Source: Paraglaciecola sp. L3A3
Lineage (GTDB): Bacteria > Pseudomonadota > Gammaproteobacteria > Enterobacterales > Alteromonadaceae
DNA length: 64,000 nt
Reading direction: 5' to 3'
Assembly (NCBI RefSeq): GCF_009796765.1
Contig: NZ_CP047023.1
Span: 3,393,501 to 3,457,500 of the forward strand
In this document: positions 8,229 to 17,788 of the stretch, piece after piece
Position numbering within the stretch: the first letter of the stretch is position 1
Layout: each line of letters starts with the position of its first letter
Program-made: the position numbers and the translations under genes
Notes under the pieces: model-generated
Told to the model about the DNA's origin: nothing
The model's database searches: none
The model's input: the letters and a program-made list of their open reading frames with translations, nothing else

Positions 8229-8805
8229 GTCATAACCACTTTCACTCTTTAGTGCTCAACTAAATACTGGGCAATTAATTCTGTTCTCAAACTCGGTATA
8301 ATCAGTAACCTATCTACAAAGATAGAAATCAGAGCATACCTCTGGTTTTTATTCCTACAATATCAATTAAAAGTAAAAGCAATTATCTCAGGACTACCAT
8401 TTTGATAATTTCTAAACAAAACATCATTATTTACAAAACATGAGTCCATCCACCGCCCCTCCGTTAGTATGTATAAATTTATATAAGAAGCAGGCACTGG
8501 GATGTGTTTTAGTTAATCTGAACTCGGATTTTATATATTGTGGATACTTGATTTTTATCGATAACTCAATACCTTGAAAATAGTTTTTCATTTTCAGTTC
8601 TCATTAATGCTCACTCTATGATGATATTTTTGTGTATAGTAAGACGGACTTTCTAGTAATGAACAGTTATTGACTAGATAATCTATAACACCGCTAGACG
8701 CAATGAGATCATTAAAAATGAGATTCGGTTAACCCCAACTCAGATTAGTTATAGTGAAAACAGTAATCATGGCATGGTATAAATCTATTTTTAAAGGCGG
8801 TTTTC
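8229..8805. other. Intergenic stretch; one hairpin at 8326-8350, no gene seen
   Basis: No coding frame is supported. AAATCAGAG (8326-8334) pairs with CTCTGGTTT (8340-8348) around a five-base loop, followed by T residues, and looks like an intrinsic terminator on the plus strand. What transcript it would end is unclear; a small RNA starting after 8230 is possible but unsupported. The rest is AT-rich and holds the promoter region of the cyclase gene. Confidence 0.4.
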
Positions 8806-10131
8806 TTGAATTCTAAACATTCAAATTTGATTTATTTATCTATATTGTTGTTAATAACAATCATAGCGCTATTAAGTTACCCGCTTATACCCAAAAGAGA
8901 AATACAGCTATTACCTAATTTAGCCTATCAAACATTTAATAGAATAGATAAAAACGCCCCTTTTAACAGCGAAGCAAGATGGCTTACCGAAGATCACTCA
9001 AAATGGTATTGCCATATAAAAGCAGGCTCAAGTATTCCCTCTTGTAGTTTTGGCCAATTTTACAATCAAGATGTCAACAGCTGGTTTACTGGAATTGATT
9101 TGAGTCAATATCAAAAGCTAATTTTTGATGTCGAATACCAAGGACCGGCTTCTTTTTTTCGAATATATTTTCGTAATTTCGACCCTGATTTCAGCAAACA
9201 AAATGACTTTAATAGTGCTCAATTTATTAGCACAACTATCAGAAAAATCGATTTCAACCAGCCACTAGAATTTGACCTTAAAGAACTAAGTCTTGCGCAA
9301 TGGTGGCTGAATGAATTTGATGTCCCCAATAAATTAGCAAAGCTAAACTATGAGCATGTAATAGAGTTTGGACTCGATTTTAACGAAAGGTCTCCCTTAG
9401 GGGAACATCTATTCCAAATCAATAAAATAGCTCTCAGTGGCGCTTATATTGAAAAAGAACATTGGTATCTTGGTATCTTAATTTTATGGATGTTAGGGAT
9501 TTCCTTTCGAGTAATTTATCAATTAAATAAACTCTATAAACACTCGAAACATGGACAAATTCGGCTTACCGAAATGACAAATTACGCAGAAGCATTAAAA
9601 CAAGAATCCGCAGCCTATAAAAACATGTCAGTAACCGATGTTTTGACAAAAACCTTAAATCGATATGGTTTACAGAGACAGCTGCAATTGTTATGTCACA
9701 ATTTAAATAATAACCAGGATATAGGTCTCATAGTTTTAGATATCGACCATTTTAAAAGGATTAACGATACACTCGGTCATGATGTAGGAGATGAGGTATT
9801 AAGTAACATTGGAGGTTTATTACTTAATTCAACTCGGACTACCGATGTTATTTCACGCTGGGGAGGAGAAGAGTTTGTATTGGTTTGTCCAAATACAGAT
9901 GGTCCTGAGTTATTAGCTTTAGCAGAAAAAATTCGGATAAAAATCAGTCAATTTGAATTTTCCGAACACAAAACCTTAAAAATAACGGTAAGTGTGGGTA
10001 TTTCAGCCATAAAAAATTCTATCGATTTCGAACGGGCATTTAAATTGGCGGATGACGCTTTATTTAAAGCAAAAGAAAAAGGTAGAAATTGTTGTGTTAT
10101 GACCCCAAATTTCTTAGATAAATATAACTAA
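8806..10131 (+). CDS. Membrane diguanylate cyclase (GGDEF) with periplasmic sensor region
   Basis: Predicted to make cyclic di-GMP from two GTP at the inner membrane (441 residues). A TTG start is chosen because AAAGGCGG sits seven bases upstream and no ATG fits. Order: membrane helix about 8-28, periplasmic region about 30-220 of unknown ligand, second helix about 222-243, short coil, then GGDEF domain from about 270. The active-site motif is GGEEF at 353-357, a functional variant. The inhibitory I-site RTTD at 344-347 is intact, so product feedback is expected. The gene converges on the solute-binding-like gene at 10356. Exopolysaccharide genes lie about 2.7 kb downstream, a suggestive but unproven link. 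Confidence 0.9.
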   Translation: MNSKHSNLIYLSILLLITIIALLSYPLIPKREIQLLPNLAYQTFNRIDKNAPFNSEARWLTEDHSKWYCHIKAGSSIPSCSFGQFYNQDVNSWFTGIDLSQYQKLIFDVEYQGPASFFRIYFRNFDPDFSKQNDFNSAQFISTTIRKIDFNQPLEFDLKELSLAQWWLNEFDVPNKLAKLNYEHVIEFGLDFNERSPLGEHLFQINKIALSGAYIEKEHWYLGILILWMLGISFRVIYQLNKLYKHSKHGQIRLTEMTNYAEALKQESAAYKNMSVTDVLTKTLNRYGLQRQLQLLCHNLNNNQDIGLIVLDIDHFKRINDTLGHDVGDEVLSNIGGLLLNSTRTTDVISRWGGEEFVLVCPNTDGPELLALAEKIRIKISQFEFSEHKTLKITVSVGISAIKNSIDFERAFKLADDALFKAKEKGRNCCVMTPNFLDKYN

Positions 10132-10140
10132 CCTTAGCTC

Positions 10141-10260
10141 GAGATAAGCCTAGCCTCTCGAAAGGCTCTTTTTGCACCTAGCTGCGTTGGATTTTCTAGT
10201 AATAGCCCGCTATTACGTACGAAAAGCCGCCTTTCTATACACGAAAAATTTCGTCATCGA
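10141..10260. repeat. Dispersed repeat copy A (about 120 bp)
   Basis: This stretch, from GATAAGCCTAGCCTCTCG to ACGAAAAATTTCGTC, recurs in opposite orientation at 27949-28086 with scattered changes, and its two ends recur joined at 58034-58084. It has a short hairpin plus T run (AGCCT/AGGCT near 10150-10173) that could terminate the cyclase transcript. It has no coding frame and resembles a miniature inverted-repeat or REP-like element. Confidence 0.75.
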
Positions 10261-10355
10261 ATAAACATTACCCCAAATATAACTAGATCATATTTTTAAG
10301 TGTTTGAATTGTAGGTAAAATTCAATACGACACTCATCATCCCGAGTCTGGTTAA

Positions 10356-11234
10356 CTAATAACCAGTGTTAAACCATAATTCACTTCTGTTTATAGGTGT
10401 ATTAATTGGTAAGAAAGTATTCTCTAATGTGTATATGTTTCTATTGTTAATTTTACTTTTATCAATAAAATCCTGATAAGTTTCAACAAAAAGAGCGTCA
10501 AATTCACCATTTTTTATTGCTCGTTCCAAGCCCGTATTAATCAAATGGGCTAAGGGAGTGCTCTTCGAGTTCACGAAAAAATATACAGCAGCAGGATAAT
10601 ACAGCCCTAAAGTAGGCTGTATTATAATTTTTTTATTAGAAGGAAAGTTACTTAACTCTTCTCTAATCTCCAGCATAGAACGCGGAAAAAAATCTCCTTG
10701 CGCGCTTACTAACATTTTAGCTAACTCTGCTGGCGTTGAATTAGTCAATACATCAAAACCATTAGATTGCAAAATTTTGGTATCTGGCCAGTCACTTCCT
10801 TGAATTGGAGTGAGTTTAAGTAGATGCTCTAACTTTTGGATATACTTAAAACGCTCAGACATATCATCACGGATTAAAAACAAACGCCAACCCACCAGTC
10901 CCTTGTATATAGGTATTCGAATAGGTAAAAGTTCCTTCTCTCGCTGTTTATCTGTCATACTCCATACAACATTAATTTCTCTATTATCTTTTAATCGATT
11001 TAGATTTTTTCCTTGAGGATAAAACTTTCTGGAAGGAATAAGCTCGTATTTGACCCCCGTTTGTTGTAAAGCCAAAGCCAATACTTTTAGCGGATACTCA
11101 GAACTTTTATCACTGTCTGAACTAGGCCTAGGATAAGTAATCTTCCAAGTTGCCGACAAAACATCTGCACAAACTGTCAATAATAACAGCCCGCTTAATA
11201 TCGACAAGACTCTACGCCCTTGTTTACCCTGCAT
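10356..11234 (-). CDS. Periplasmic solute-binding-like protein (SBP family 3 type)
   Basis: A secreted protein with a Sec signal ending near VCADVLSA, followed by a fold resembling extracellular solute-binding proteins of amino-acid transporters (WKITYPRP at the first strand, ending in FVETYQDFIDKS). A GTG at 11246 also opens this frame, but ATG 11234 is preferred because a GGAG lies eleven bases before it. No permease or ATPase gene is adjacent, so a transport role is doubtful. Alteromonads carry many such orphan proteins, some thought to act in sensing; the ligand is unknown. Confidence 0.65.
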   Translation of the reverse strand: MQGKQGRRVLSILSGLLLLTVCADVLSATWKITYPRPSSDSDKSSEYPLKVLALALQQTGVKYELIPSRKFYPQGKNLNRLKDNREINVVWSMTDKQREKELLPIRIPIYKGLVGWRLFLIRDDMSERFKYIQKLEHLLKLTPIQGSDWPDTKILQSNGFDVLTNSTPAELAKMLVSAQGDFFPRSMLEIREELSNFPSNKKIIIQPTLGLYYPAAVYFFVNSKSTPLAHLINTGLERAIKNGEFDALFVETYQDFIDKSKINNRNIYTLENTFLPINTPINRSELWFNTGY

Positions 11235-11270
11235 ACGAATTAACACTCCATTTGAACAAAATAATTAAGG

Positions 11271-11945
11271 CTACTCTATACCAATAAATTTATGAGTTTG
11301 TAATGACAAACGCCAATTACGCGCTATACAAGTTTTGATTGCAAGTTCAGTTGCTCTTTTTTGCTGGCTTATCGGTTGTAGGTACACATTAGGCATAGGC
11401 TTATCATCCAATAAACTTAATACTTGGTCCAGCTCGTCTATATGTTTTTCCATGGCGATAGGATGTTTTATCTCATTGGCTCTTAGCATGGCGCTTTTTA
11501 ACACCTTTCTTCCACCAGGCATATTCACTTTAGGAGAAACTGTTACCCAAGTATCAGCATGGGCTAATATCTCGTAGGTACCACTAGTTTCAATTTGAAC
11601 TGAATAACCTTCATCAAGTAAACGACTAGTGATAGCAGTTAAATCATATAAGCATGGTTCTCCACCGGTAATCACTACATGTTTAGCCATATAACCTTGG
11701 ACAGAAAACAAAGATAATAACTGCTCGATAGTTTGTTCAAACCAAGTGTTAGATTCACTATTTTCAGCCATCACTACAGTACTAGAACGTTTGAATTCAG
11801 GATCTACTGTCCAAGTATGCTGGGTATCACACCAAGGACAGCCAACAGGACAACCTTGTAAACGTACAAAAATAGATGGCAGACCGGTGTAACTGCCCTC
11901 CCCCTGTAATGACTCAAATACTTCATTAATTTTATAAGAACTCAA
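11271..11945 (-). CDS. queE: 7-carboxy-7-deazaguanine synthase
   Basis: Radical SAM enzyme of queuosine synthesis that contracts 6-carboxytetrahydropterin to 7-carboxy-7-deazaguanine (224 residues). The cluster-binding cysteines 32, 36 and 39 are in GCPVGCPWCDT, and the N-terminus INEVFESLQGEG binds the substrate region in the family. TTG 11945 is taken as start since AAGGAGAG lies five bases upstream. It diverges from queC, which acts on its product, across 115 bp, so both probably share control. Confidence 0.93.
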   Translation of the reverse strand: MSSYKINEVFESLQGEGSYTGLPSIFVRLQGCPVGCPWCDTQHTWTVDPEFKRSSTVVMAENSESNTWFEQTIEQLLSLFSVQGYMAKHVVITGGEPCLYDLTAITSRLLDEGYSVQIETSGTYEILAHADTWVTVSPKVNMPGGRKVLKSAMLRANEIKHPIAMEKHIDELDQVLSLLDDKPMPNVYLQPISQQKRATELAIKTCIARNWRLSLQTHKFIGIE

Positions 11946-12060
11946 AAACTCTCCTTTGGGTCTAAAGACCTACCAATCATATTTTGTCACAGATATGGGA
12001 ATTTATAGCTGGATCACTTAACATTACCACCAATTAATTGATTATAGAGAAGCAAACTTA

Positions 12061-12720
12061 ATGTCTCAAAAGGTAGTGGTTATTTTTTCAGGTGGCATGG
12101 ACTCATTCACAGTGCTCAATCTTGCCCATAAACAAGGACATGAAATCTATGCCTTGTCTTTTGATTACGGGCAACGACATAAAAAAGAATTAGATTATGC
12201 CAGCCGTGCCTGTAAAGAGTTAGCTATTCATCACAAAATTGTCGATATTTCTGCAATAAACCAATTAATAGGTGGTTCATCCCTAACATCTGATATTGAA
12301 GTCGCAGAAGGTCACTATGCAGAAGACAGTATGAAAACCACAGTAGTGCCTAACCGCAATATGATCCTACTTTCTATGGCTGTGGGTTATGCAGTGTCAA
12401 TTGAGGCGAATAAAGTGTATTACGGCGCCCATTCAGGCGACCATGCTATCTACCCTGATTGTCGTCCTGAGTTTGTCCATAAAATGAATGATGTATGTGC
12501 CATAGCCAATTACGAAGCGGTAGAAATAGTCACCCCTTACTTAGAAGTGAGTAAAATAGCAATCTTAAAAGCAGGAATAGAAATGGGTTTAGATTATGGA
12601 AAAACATGGACCTGTTACAACGGCCGAGAACAAGCCTGCGGTAAATGTGGAGCTTGCCAAGAACGCTTAGAAGCTTTTACCGAAAACCAAATAACAGATC
12701 CTTTAGAATACGAAGGTTAA
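12061..12720 (+). CDS. queC: 7-cyano-7-deazaguanine (preQ0) synthase
   Basis: ATP-dependent enzyme turning 7-carboxy-7-deazaguanine plus ammonia into preQ0, precursor of queuosine in tRNA wobble positions (219 residues). The PP-loop SGGMDS is at 10-15. The C-terminal zinc site is C-x(8)-C-x(2)-C-x(2)-C in [15 protein letters not shown]. Length and both motifs are normal. It is divergently placed to queE. No preQ1 riboswitch was recognised in the shared intergenic region. Confidence 0.95.
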   Translation: MSQKVVVIFSGGMDSFTVLNLAHKQGHEIYALSFDYGQRHKKELDYASRACKELAIHHKIVDISAINQLIGGSSLTSDIEVAEGHYAEDSMKTTVVPNRNMILLSMAVGYAVSIEANKVYYGAHSGDHAIYPDCRPEFVHKMNDVCAIANYEAVEIVTPYLEVSKIAILKAGIEMGLDYGKTWTCYNGREQACGKCGACQERLEAFTENQITDPLEYEG

Positions 12721-12831
12721 ATTGTCCTCTACAGAAAATTTAATAGCTGAATTAACTAATCTCTATTGAGCTCGCAGAACTATTCGATTAGAATTAAGTT
12801 AGTTTGGTTTAATATGCTCAAGGGAAATACA

Positions 12832-13245
12832 GTGAAAAAATTACTTATAGCTGCAAGTGCGGCATTATGTGTAGGTTTAACTCCTGCCATAGCTCAAGAA
12901 ACTCCTGGGGGTTCAAACTCTTCAGGTAACGCTTTTGGCGCAGTGGCCAAACAAACAGTTGCAGCGGCAGCGGTCGGTGGAACTTTACTTGTAGCCATGG
13001 TTTCTAACAACCGTGGTTCAACCACAGTTGTTCTGCCACCTGATGAATGTCAAGACGGTGAAATATTAGTCGGTGGTGTTTGTGTTGAAGAACCAACACC
13101 AGAATGTACTGGCAGTGATCCTCTTGTTGATGGTGTATGTATTGGTACAGGTACTACCACTACAGTAACGGGTACTGGTACTAACACTAGTACAGTTGAA
13201 ATTAATACAACTGTTACTTACCTACCAAGCATACCTTCTGCTTAA
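12832..13245 (+). CDS. yjbE: YjbE-like secreted small protein of exopolysaccharide operon
   Basis: A 137-residue exported protein. GTG 12832 is preferred over longer frames because AAGGGA lies seven bases before it and the product begins with a clean Sec signal, KKLLIAASAALCVGLTPAIA. The middle is Gly/Ala-rich. Then come two Cys-x(n)-Cys stretches with repeated DG-x-CV motifs (about 70-108) and a Thr-rich tail. Escherichia coli YjbE is a similar small, Thr-rich secreted protein heading yjbEFGH. Similarity is in character and position, not in clear sequence. Its role in that operon is unknown. Confidence 0.65.
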   Translation: MKKLLIAASAALCVGLTPAIAQETPGGSNSSGNAFGAVAKQTVAAAAVGGTLLVAMVSNNRGSTTVVLPPDECQDGEILVGGVCVEEPTPECTGSDPLVDGVCIGTGTTTTVTGTGTNTSTVEINTTVTYLPSIPSA

Positions 13246-13262
13246 TATGTTTTAAATTTTAT

Positions 13263-13287
13263 AAAGCCGCCTTTAGGCGGCTTTTTT
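13263..13287 (+). terminator. Hairpin terminator between yjbE and yjbF
   Basis: AAAGCCGCC (13263-13271) pairs with GGCGGCTTT (13276-13284) around TTTA, followed by T residues. It sits inside the yjb operon, 18 bases after yjbE, and would reduce expression of yjbFGH relative to yjbE if transcription enters from upstream. Confidence 0.85.
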
Positions 13288-13316
13288 ATTGTATTAATTT
13301 GGGTGAACCGTCTTTA

Positions 13317-14006
13317 ATGAAGTTAAGCACAATTCCTTTTATAGTATTTTCACTATTTGCTTTAACAAGTTGTAGTGGCACTTATCGAGCTTATTATCAG
13401 ACCCTGCGTATAGCTTTTGAAAATACACCAGATGCAATAGTTTCATATAAAAAAGTACAAGATTCCGAAGTTGATCTTGCTTCCATTAGACGTGGGAAGC
13501 GCCCAAAAGCAATTTTAGCCTTAGCTTATTTGGAAGATACCCAACATAAATGGGTTTCTGCAGATAACGCAATGTTCGTCATTGAAAAAGGCCGAATTGT
13601 TCGCACATTAGGGCTCAATGAAAACTTACTGTTTTTATCAAATACCGCAGAAGATCCGCTTAAAAGCTTAAACAATAATAAAAGTTGGTCCCGGATAGCC
13701 GACTGGACTGGGGATCAATATGGATATGCGATTGAATCAACTTTTTCTTCTGGTGAGAATGAAATTTTAACTGAGCTATCAGTGTCACTTGATACTGTTA
13801 AATATACTGAATATGTGACCTATACAACGCCCTCAACATATATCCAACCAAATCGTTCTTGGAGCAATACATTTTGGTTTGAGAGAAATAGTGGGACCTT
13901 AATAAAAAGTGTTCAAACATTAGTTCCGCTATCAGAAACGATTGAACTAGTTTATCTAAGTCGTATCGCACGTATTCATTCAAATGTTACCGAAAGAAAT
14001 TTATGA
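13317..14006 (+). CDS. yjbF: YjbF-type lipoprotein (GfcB/YmcC family)
   Basis: Predicted outer-membrane lipoprotein of 229 residues. ATG 13317 gives a compact lipoprotein signal with lipobox LTSC (Cys19); a TTG at 13299 would only add six residues. In Escherichia coli YjbF and the related GfcB belong to operons for exopolysaccharide or group 4 capsule export, with undefined biochemical role. It overlaps yjbG by four bases (ATGA), so F, G and H are translated as a unit. Confidence 0.82.
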   Translation: MKLSTIPFIVFSLFALTSCSGTYRAYYQTLRIAFENTPDAIVSYKKVQDSEVDLASIRRGKRPKAILALAYLEDTQHKWVSADNAMFVIEKGRIVRTLGLNENLLFLSNTAEDPLKSLNNNKSWSRIADWTGDQYGYAIESTFSSGENEILTELSVSLDTVKYTEYVTYTTPSTYIQPNRSWSNTFWFERNSGTLIKSVQTLVPLSETIELVYLSRIARIHSNVTERNL

Positions 14007-14737
14007 AAAAAATCCCATCACTTTTTTACCTTTTACTTTTATTCCTATTTACGGGTAAAAGTTCAGCAAATACAGAAATTCTGTTAAACCAACAATACCT
14101 AAAGTTCGATAAAGCCCCTTTGTTGGCTGAAGTACTCGCTAATATTGAGAATAAACAAAACATTTATTGGCCTGCGGCAACATTTTATTCAATTTCAGAT
14201 AAAAATATTGAAATAACTAGAAATATAATACTCAAAAGATTGTCAGCAATAACTAAAAATAAACAAACAGACGAAATTATAAATAGTCTTAAACGAACAC
14301 TATTGAATTGGCATATTGCAGAGAGGCTACCCATCAAAATTAATTATGATCTAGCTAGAACAGTCAATGCTCACAACCCAGTTATCACAGCAGGTCAATA
14401 TATTTTATCGGCGTATTCCCGAAGTAGCCGTGTCATTATATTTGGCGCCTTAAAAGACAAAACTGAACTAATTATCCCCCATAAAAACCACACTCTAGCC
14501 GCAGATTATATAACAGATGATATGTTGTCTTCTTTAGCAGACACTGAACAGATGGTGTTAATTCAGGCAGATGGGAGAATCATAGAAGTTGATACTTTAG
14601 ATTGGAATAAAACCCCCATAGAAGCTATGCCTGGTAGCCAGATTTATATCCCATTTAAAGTATCTTTTGGGGATAATAAAATGAAGTTACTAAATCAACA
14701 AATAATAACCCTAGCAGTTAACAGAGTAATGCCATGA
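14003..14737 (+). CDS. yjbG: YjbG-type periplasmic protein (GfcC family)
   Basis: A 244-residue exported protein with a signal peptide ending near FTGKSSA. It corresponds in position, length and export to YjbG/GfcC. GfcC is described as a periplasmic protein with beta-grasp domains akin to the polysaccharide export protein Wza. It overlaps yjbF by four bases at its start and yjbH by four bases at its end. Function: exopolysaccharide handling, inferred from the operon. Confidence 0.78.
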   Translation: MKKIPSLFYLLLLFLFTGKSSANTEILLNQQYLKFDKAPLLAEVLANIENKQNIYWPAATFYSISDKNIEITRNIILKRLSAITKNKQTDEIINSLKRTLLNWHIAERLPIKINYDLARTVNAHNPVITAGQYILSAYSRSSRVIIFGALKDKTELIIPHKNHTLAADYITDDMLSSLADTEQMVLIQADGRIIEVDTLDWNKTPIEAMPGSQIYIPFKVSFGDNKMKLLNQQIITLAVNRVMP

Positions 14738-16836
14738 TATCCCACAGAGTCATATTATTTTTCACATTACTTTTCGCTGTTTTTCATACAAAAGCAGAAC
14801 AATCCCAAATTCAGTGGAACCAAATACCTTTAGGTAGTTCCTTAATGGTGCATGGCGGAACGGGATTAATTCAAACACCTACGTCACGCATGCTTAGCGA
14901 TGGAGATTTAATCGCCAGCTATACAGATAATGATGAATATCGGTTTATGTCGGCAACAATACAATTATTTCCTTGGATGCAAACAACTGTAAGGTACACC
15001 GATGTTCGTACTCAATTATATAGTCAAGTTGACACTTTCAGCGGTAACCAAACATTAAAAGATAAAGGTATAGATGTTAAGTTTAGATTGTTAAAAGAAT
15101 CATCTTACTTTCCAGAGTTATCTGTAGGTTTTAGAGATTTTGGTGGCACTGGCTTTTTCGAAAGTGAATTTATAGGCTTAAGTAAACAAGTTGGAAAAAT
15201 TGATTTCCACTTGAATATGGGCTGGGGGTACCTAGGGACAGATAATAATATTTCTAATCCTCTGTGTGAATTAAAAGATACCTTTTGTCATCGTCCGCTT
15301 GGCTATACAGGTAATGGCGGTAAAATTGACTACCAAAGATTTTTCAAAGGAACAACATCCATATTTGGAGGAATTGAATATCAAACTCCATGGCAGCCTC
15401 TACGCTTAAAACTAGAATATGAAGGCAATAATTATGTTACCGACAGAGCAGGTCAATTATCTCAAGATAGTAAGTGGAATATAGGCGCGGCTTACCTTTG
15501 GAATGGTTTTGATTTTAGTGTTAATTACCAAAGAGGAAATACTATTGGCTTTGGAGTTAATTATAACTTTAACTTACATACCATTAAACAAGTAAAATAT
15601 GATCGCCCCCCAAGAGATATAACAAAAATTAAAAATGATTTTAATATGGATAGAGTAGACCGAACTCGACTAACACAAGATTTACTCTATCAAGGAGGAT
15701 TTGCAGTGAGTACATCTCATATTACTGCAGATACTTTTACCCTCTACGGACAACAAACTAGCTATAGAGATAAAGATGAAGCTATCCAAAGAGTCGGGAG
15801 AATTATCGCATCAGAACTACCAGAATCAATTAATCAATATAAGATAGTCAATACTTCAGCCTCTGTGCCTATAGTTGAAACAGTAATAAATGCAGATGAA
15901 TTTAAAAAGCATGCCAAATATCAAACTGTCAAACCGGATATTAAATCAACTTATTGGCGTCAAGGTCTGAGTCAAGACAGTATCGATAATTACAATCCAA
16001 CTAATAACAGTGGTTTTTTTACTGGTTTAGAAACATTCTGGATACAAACTTTCGGCAATCCTGAAGCTTTTTACCTATATCAAGCAGGTGTATTACTCAA
16101 TGGTGGCTACAGTTTTAACGGCAAATCTGCAATATCAGGTACTTTAAAAGTTAATTTGTTTGAAAATTTCGACAAATTTAATTACACCTCAGATGGCGGA
16201 GAAAGTACTTTACCAAGGGTACGTACAAATGTGCGTGAATATGTATCGAACCGAAATATAACGATGGAAAATCTGTTCTTGCACTGGAACGATAGAATAG
16301 CGACTAATTTGTATGCTCAAGTGTATGGAGGCTATCTAGAAAGTATGTATGCTGGCTTAGGTACTGAATTACTGTATAGCGCGGTTGATAGTAATTTATC
16401 TTTTGGTTTTGACATTAACTACGTACAGCAACGCTCTTATGAAAACAACTATGAGCTTTTTGATTATAAAGTGTTAACTGGGCACGCTAATATCTACTGG
16501 CAGCCTGAATTCTTAAAAGACTCCTTATTAACCTTCAATATTGGACAATATCTAGCGAGAGATAAAGGGGTTACCATAGACTTTGCCAAACGTTTCGATA
16601 GTGGCATCGTAGTTGGAGCATACGCATCAATCACCAATGCTAGCGCTGAAGATTATGGCGAAGGTAGTTTCACTAAAGGTTTTTATTTATCCATACCATT
16701 TGATCTGTTTTCACTCACTCCAGCCAAAGGGCAAGCCAAAATACCTTGGGTGCCGATTTCTCGTGATGGTGGTCAAGCACTTAATAGACCAGTAAAACTG
16801 AGAAGCTTAACCAGTGAGAGATCATCATTTAATTGA
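14734..16836 (+). CDS. yjbH: YjbH-type outer-membrane beta-barrel (GfcD family)
   Basis: A 700-residue protein with a signal peptide ending near HTKAEQ and many amphipathic strands of the beta-barrel type (for example FRLLKESSYFPELSVGFRDF). The early motif HGGTGLIQTPTSRM is characteristic of the YjbH/GfcD family. These proteins are predicted outer-membrane lipoproteins or porins involved in exopolysaccharide secretion. It ends the operon started at 12832. No polymerase or glycosyltransferase gene is in the window, so the polymer is made elsewhere. Confidence 0.88.
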   Translation: MISHRVILFFTLLFAVFHTKAEQSQIQWNQIPLGSSLMVHGGTGLIQTPTSRMLSDGDLIASYTDNDEYRFMSATIQLFPWMQTTVRYTDVRTQLYSQVDTFSGNQTLKDKGIDVKFRLLKESSYFPELSVGFRDFGGTGFFESEFIGLSKQVGKIDFHLNMGWGYLGTDNNISNPLCELKDTFCHRPLGYTGNGGKIDYQRFFKGTTSIFGGIEYQTPWQPLRLKLEYEGNNYVTDRAGQLSQDSKWNIGAAYLWNGFDFSVNYQRGNTIGFGVNYNFNLHTIKQVKYDRPPRDITKIKNDFNMDRVDRTRLTQDLLYQGGFAVSTSHITADTFTLYGQQTSYRDKDEAIQRVGRIIASELPESINQYKIVNTSASVPIVETVINADEFKKHAKYQTVKPDIKSTYWRQGLSQDSIDNYNPTNNSGFFTGLETFWIQTFGNPEAFYLYQAGVLLNGGYSFNGKSAISGTLKVNLFENFDKFNYTSDGGESTLPRVRTNVREYVSNRNITMENLFLHWNDRIATNLYAQVYGGYLESMYAGLGTELLYSAVDSNLSFGFDINYVQQRSYENNYELFDYKVLTGHANIYWQPEFLKDSLLTFNIGQYLARDKGVTIDFAKRFDSGIVVGAYASITNASAEDYGEGSFTKGFYLSIPFDLFSLTPAKGQAKIPWVPISRDGGQALNRPVKLRSLTSERSSFN

Positions 16837-16909
16837 TATAAAAAAATACTACTGAGGCTGCTGAGAAAATATGAATAAGACCAAACTACATTCAAAATGT
16901 TAATTGGTC

Positions 16910-17353
16910 TTACTCTCTGAGCAGCACTTTATCGCCAACAGTAATACCATTTTTAAGGAACCAGCCTTGGTTCATTTCCCAAGCATAAAGGACTTTACCT
17001 AAAGAACTAGTAGTCGATAGGTCATGAGGCTGCATTGCTTCAATATTCACTACTACCCCATCTTCTCGAATAAATGCCACATCTAATGGGATCAAGGTGT
17101 TTTTCATCCACATTCCCACCCCACGTACCTTTTGAAAGTTAAATAACATACCACAATCAGCACACATGGACTTTCTAAGCATTAATCCTTGTGCTCTTTG
17201 TTCGAAAGAAACAGCGTATTCAAGGGAGTATGTCTGCTGATTGACAGTTACTTGAATATCTGAAAATTCTACACCAACAGCTTTGGCTGAGAGACTGAAA
17301 AATGAAGAACTAAAAACCAGAATTAAACAAGTTGTGAAAAATTTATTAAACAT
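16910..17353 (-). CDS. DUF192 family exported protein
   Basis: A 147-residue exported protein with a Sec signal ending LSAKA. The DUF192 core is clear: GLMLRKSMCADCGMLFNF followed by MWMKNTLIPLDVAFI. The family forms a small beta-barrel of unknown function found in many bacteria and archaea. It starts 35 bases after the small lipoprotein gene at 17389, and both read in the same direction, so they may be cotranscribed. Confidence 0.88.
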   Translation of the reverse strand: MFNKFFTTCLILVFSSSFFSLSAKAVGVEFSDIQVTVNQQTYSLEYAVSFEQRAQGLMLRKSMCADCGMLFNFQKVRGVGMWMKNTLIPLDVAFIREDGVVVNIEAMQPHDLSTTSSLGKVLYAWEMNQGWFLKNGITVGDKVLLRE

Positions 17354-17388
17354 CGGGGATCAAAATAAAAATGATGGATGTCAGTAGA

Positions 17389-17622
17389 CTACAACTTTTT
17401 ACAAGAACAGCCCATATCTTTTTCACTGGTTTGCCATTCTTGAAAGTCACCCTGTACACATTGCATGTGTAACGTTCGACACTGAGACGGGTTATAACGT
17501 ACTTGTGTATCAGCCCCATCGGCAATGGCGGTACCCACAAAATGTTGTGCTTGTTTTGTGGTACAAGCACTAATAAGTGTAATACTTACGAATACAGCAC
17601 CCAAATTAATCAGTTTTTTCAT
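17389..17622 (-). CDS. Small cysteine-containing lipoprotein
   Basis: A 77-residue lipoprotein not recognised as a known family. ATG 17622 is chosen over an upstream TTG (17640) because it gives a standard signal, MKKLINLGAVF, and lipobox ISAC. The mature part has four cysteines, two in a closing CSC motif and two in CRTLHMQC, which could form disulfides in the periplasm. It precedes the DUF192 gene on the same strand. Function unknown. Confidence 0.6.
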   Translation of the reverse strand: MKKLINLGAVFVSITLISACTTKQAQHFVGTAIADGADTQVRYNPSQCRTLHMQCVQGDFQEWQTSEKDMGCSCKKL

Positions 17623-17713
17623 AATTTGTAATTTCAGCAATAATGTTGGTGTTAAGAGCTAAATATCCTCTAAAAGTTCCTCCTTGGCATTATTACTTTC
17701 AAACAAAAGGTCA

Positions 17714-17748
17714 TAAAAAAACCGGAGTAGATTGCTCTATTCCGGTTT
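17714..17748 (-). terminator. Terminator of acnB
   Basis: On the reverse strand AAACCGGAATAGA pairs with TCTACTCCGGTTT (one mismatch) around a four-base loop, followed by a T run. It is 41 bases after the acnB stop. Confidence 0.85.
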
Positions 17749-17788
17749 ATGTAATTAAGGGGAGCTTAATTATTTAGTTCAACTTTCT

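Noticed and set aside
8229..8350. Small RNA gene ending at the 8326-8350 hairpin
   Set aside because: No promoter or conserved structure besides the terminator-like hairpin could be identified.
11946..12060. preQ1 riboswitch between queE and queC
   Set aside because: No recognisable aptamer hairpin with A-rich tail on either strand; only a divergent promoter region.
16877..16911. Terminator between yjbH and the DUF192 gene
   Set aside because: AAGACCAA and TTGGTCTT are inverted but separated by 19 bases and lack a T run on either strand, so it was not listed.
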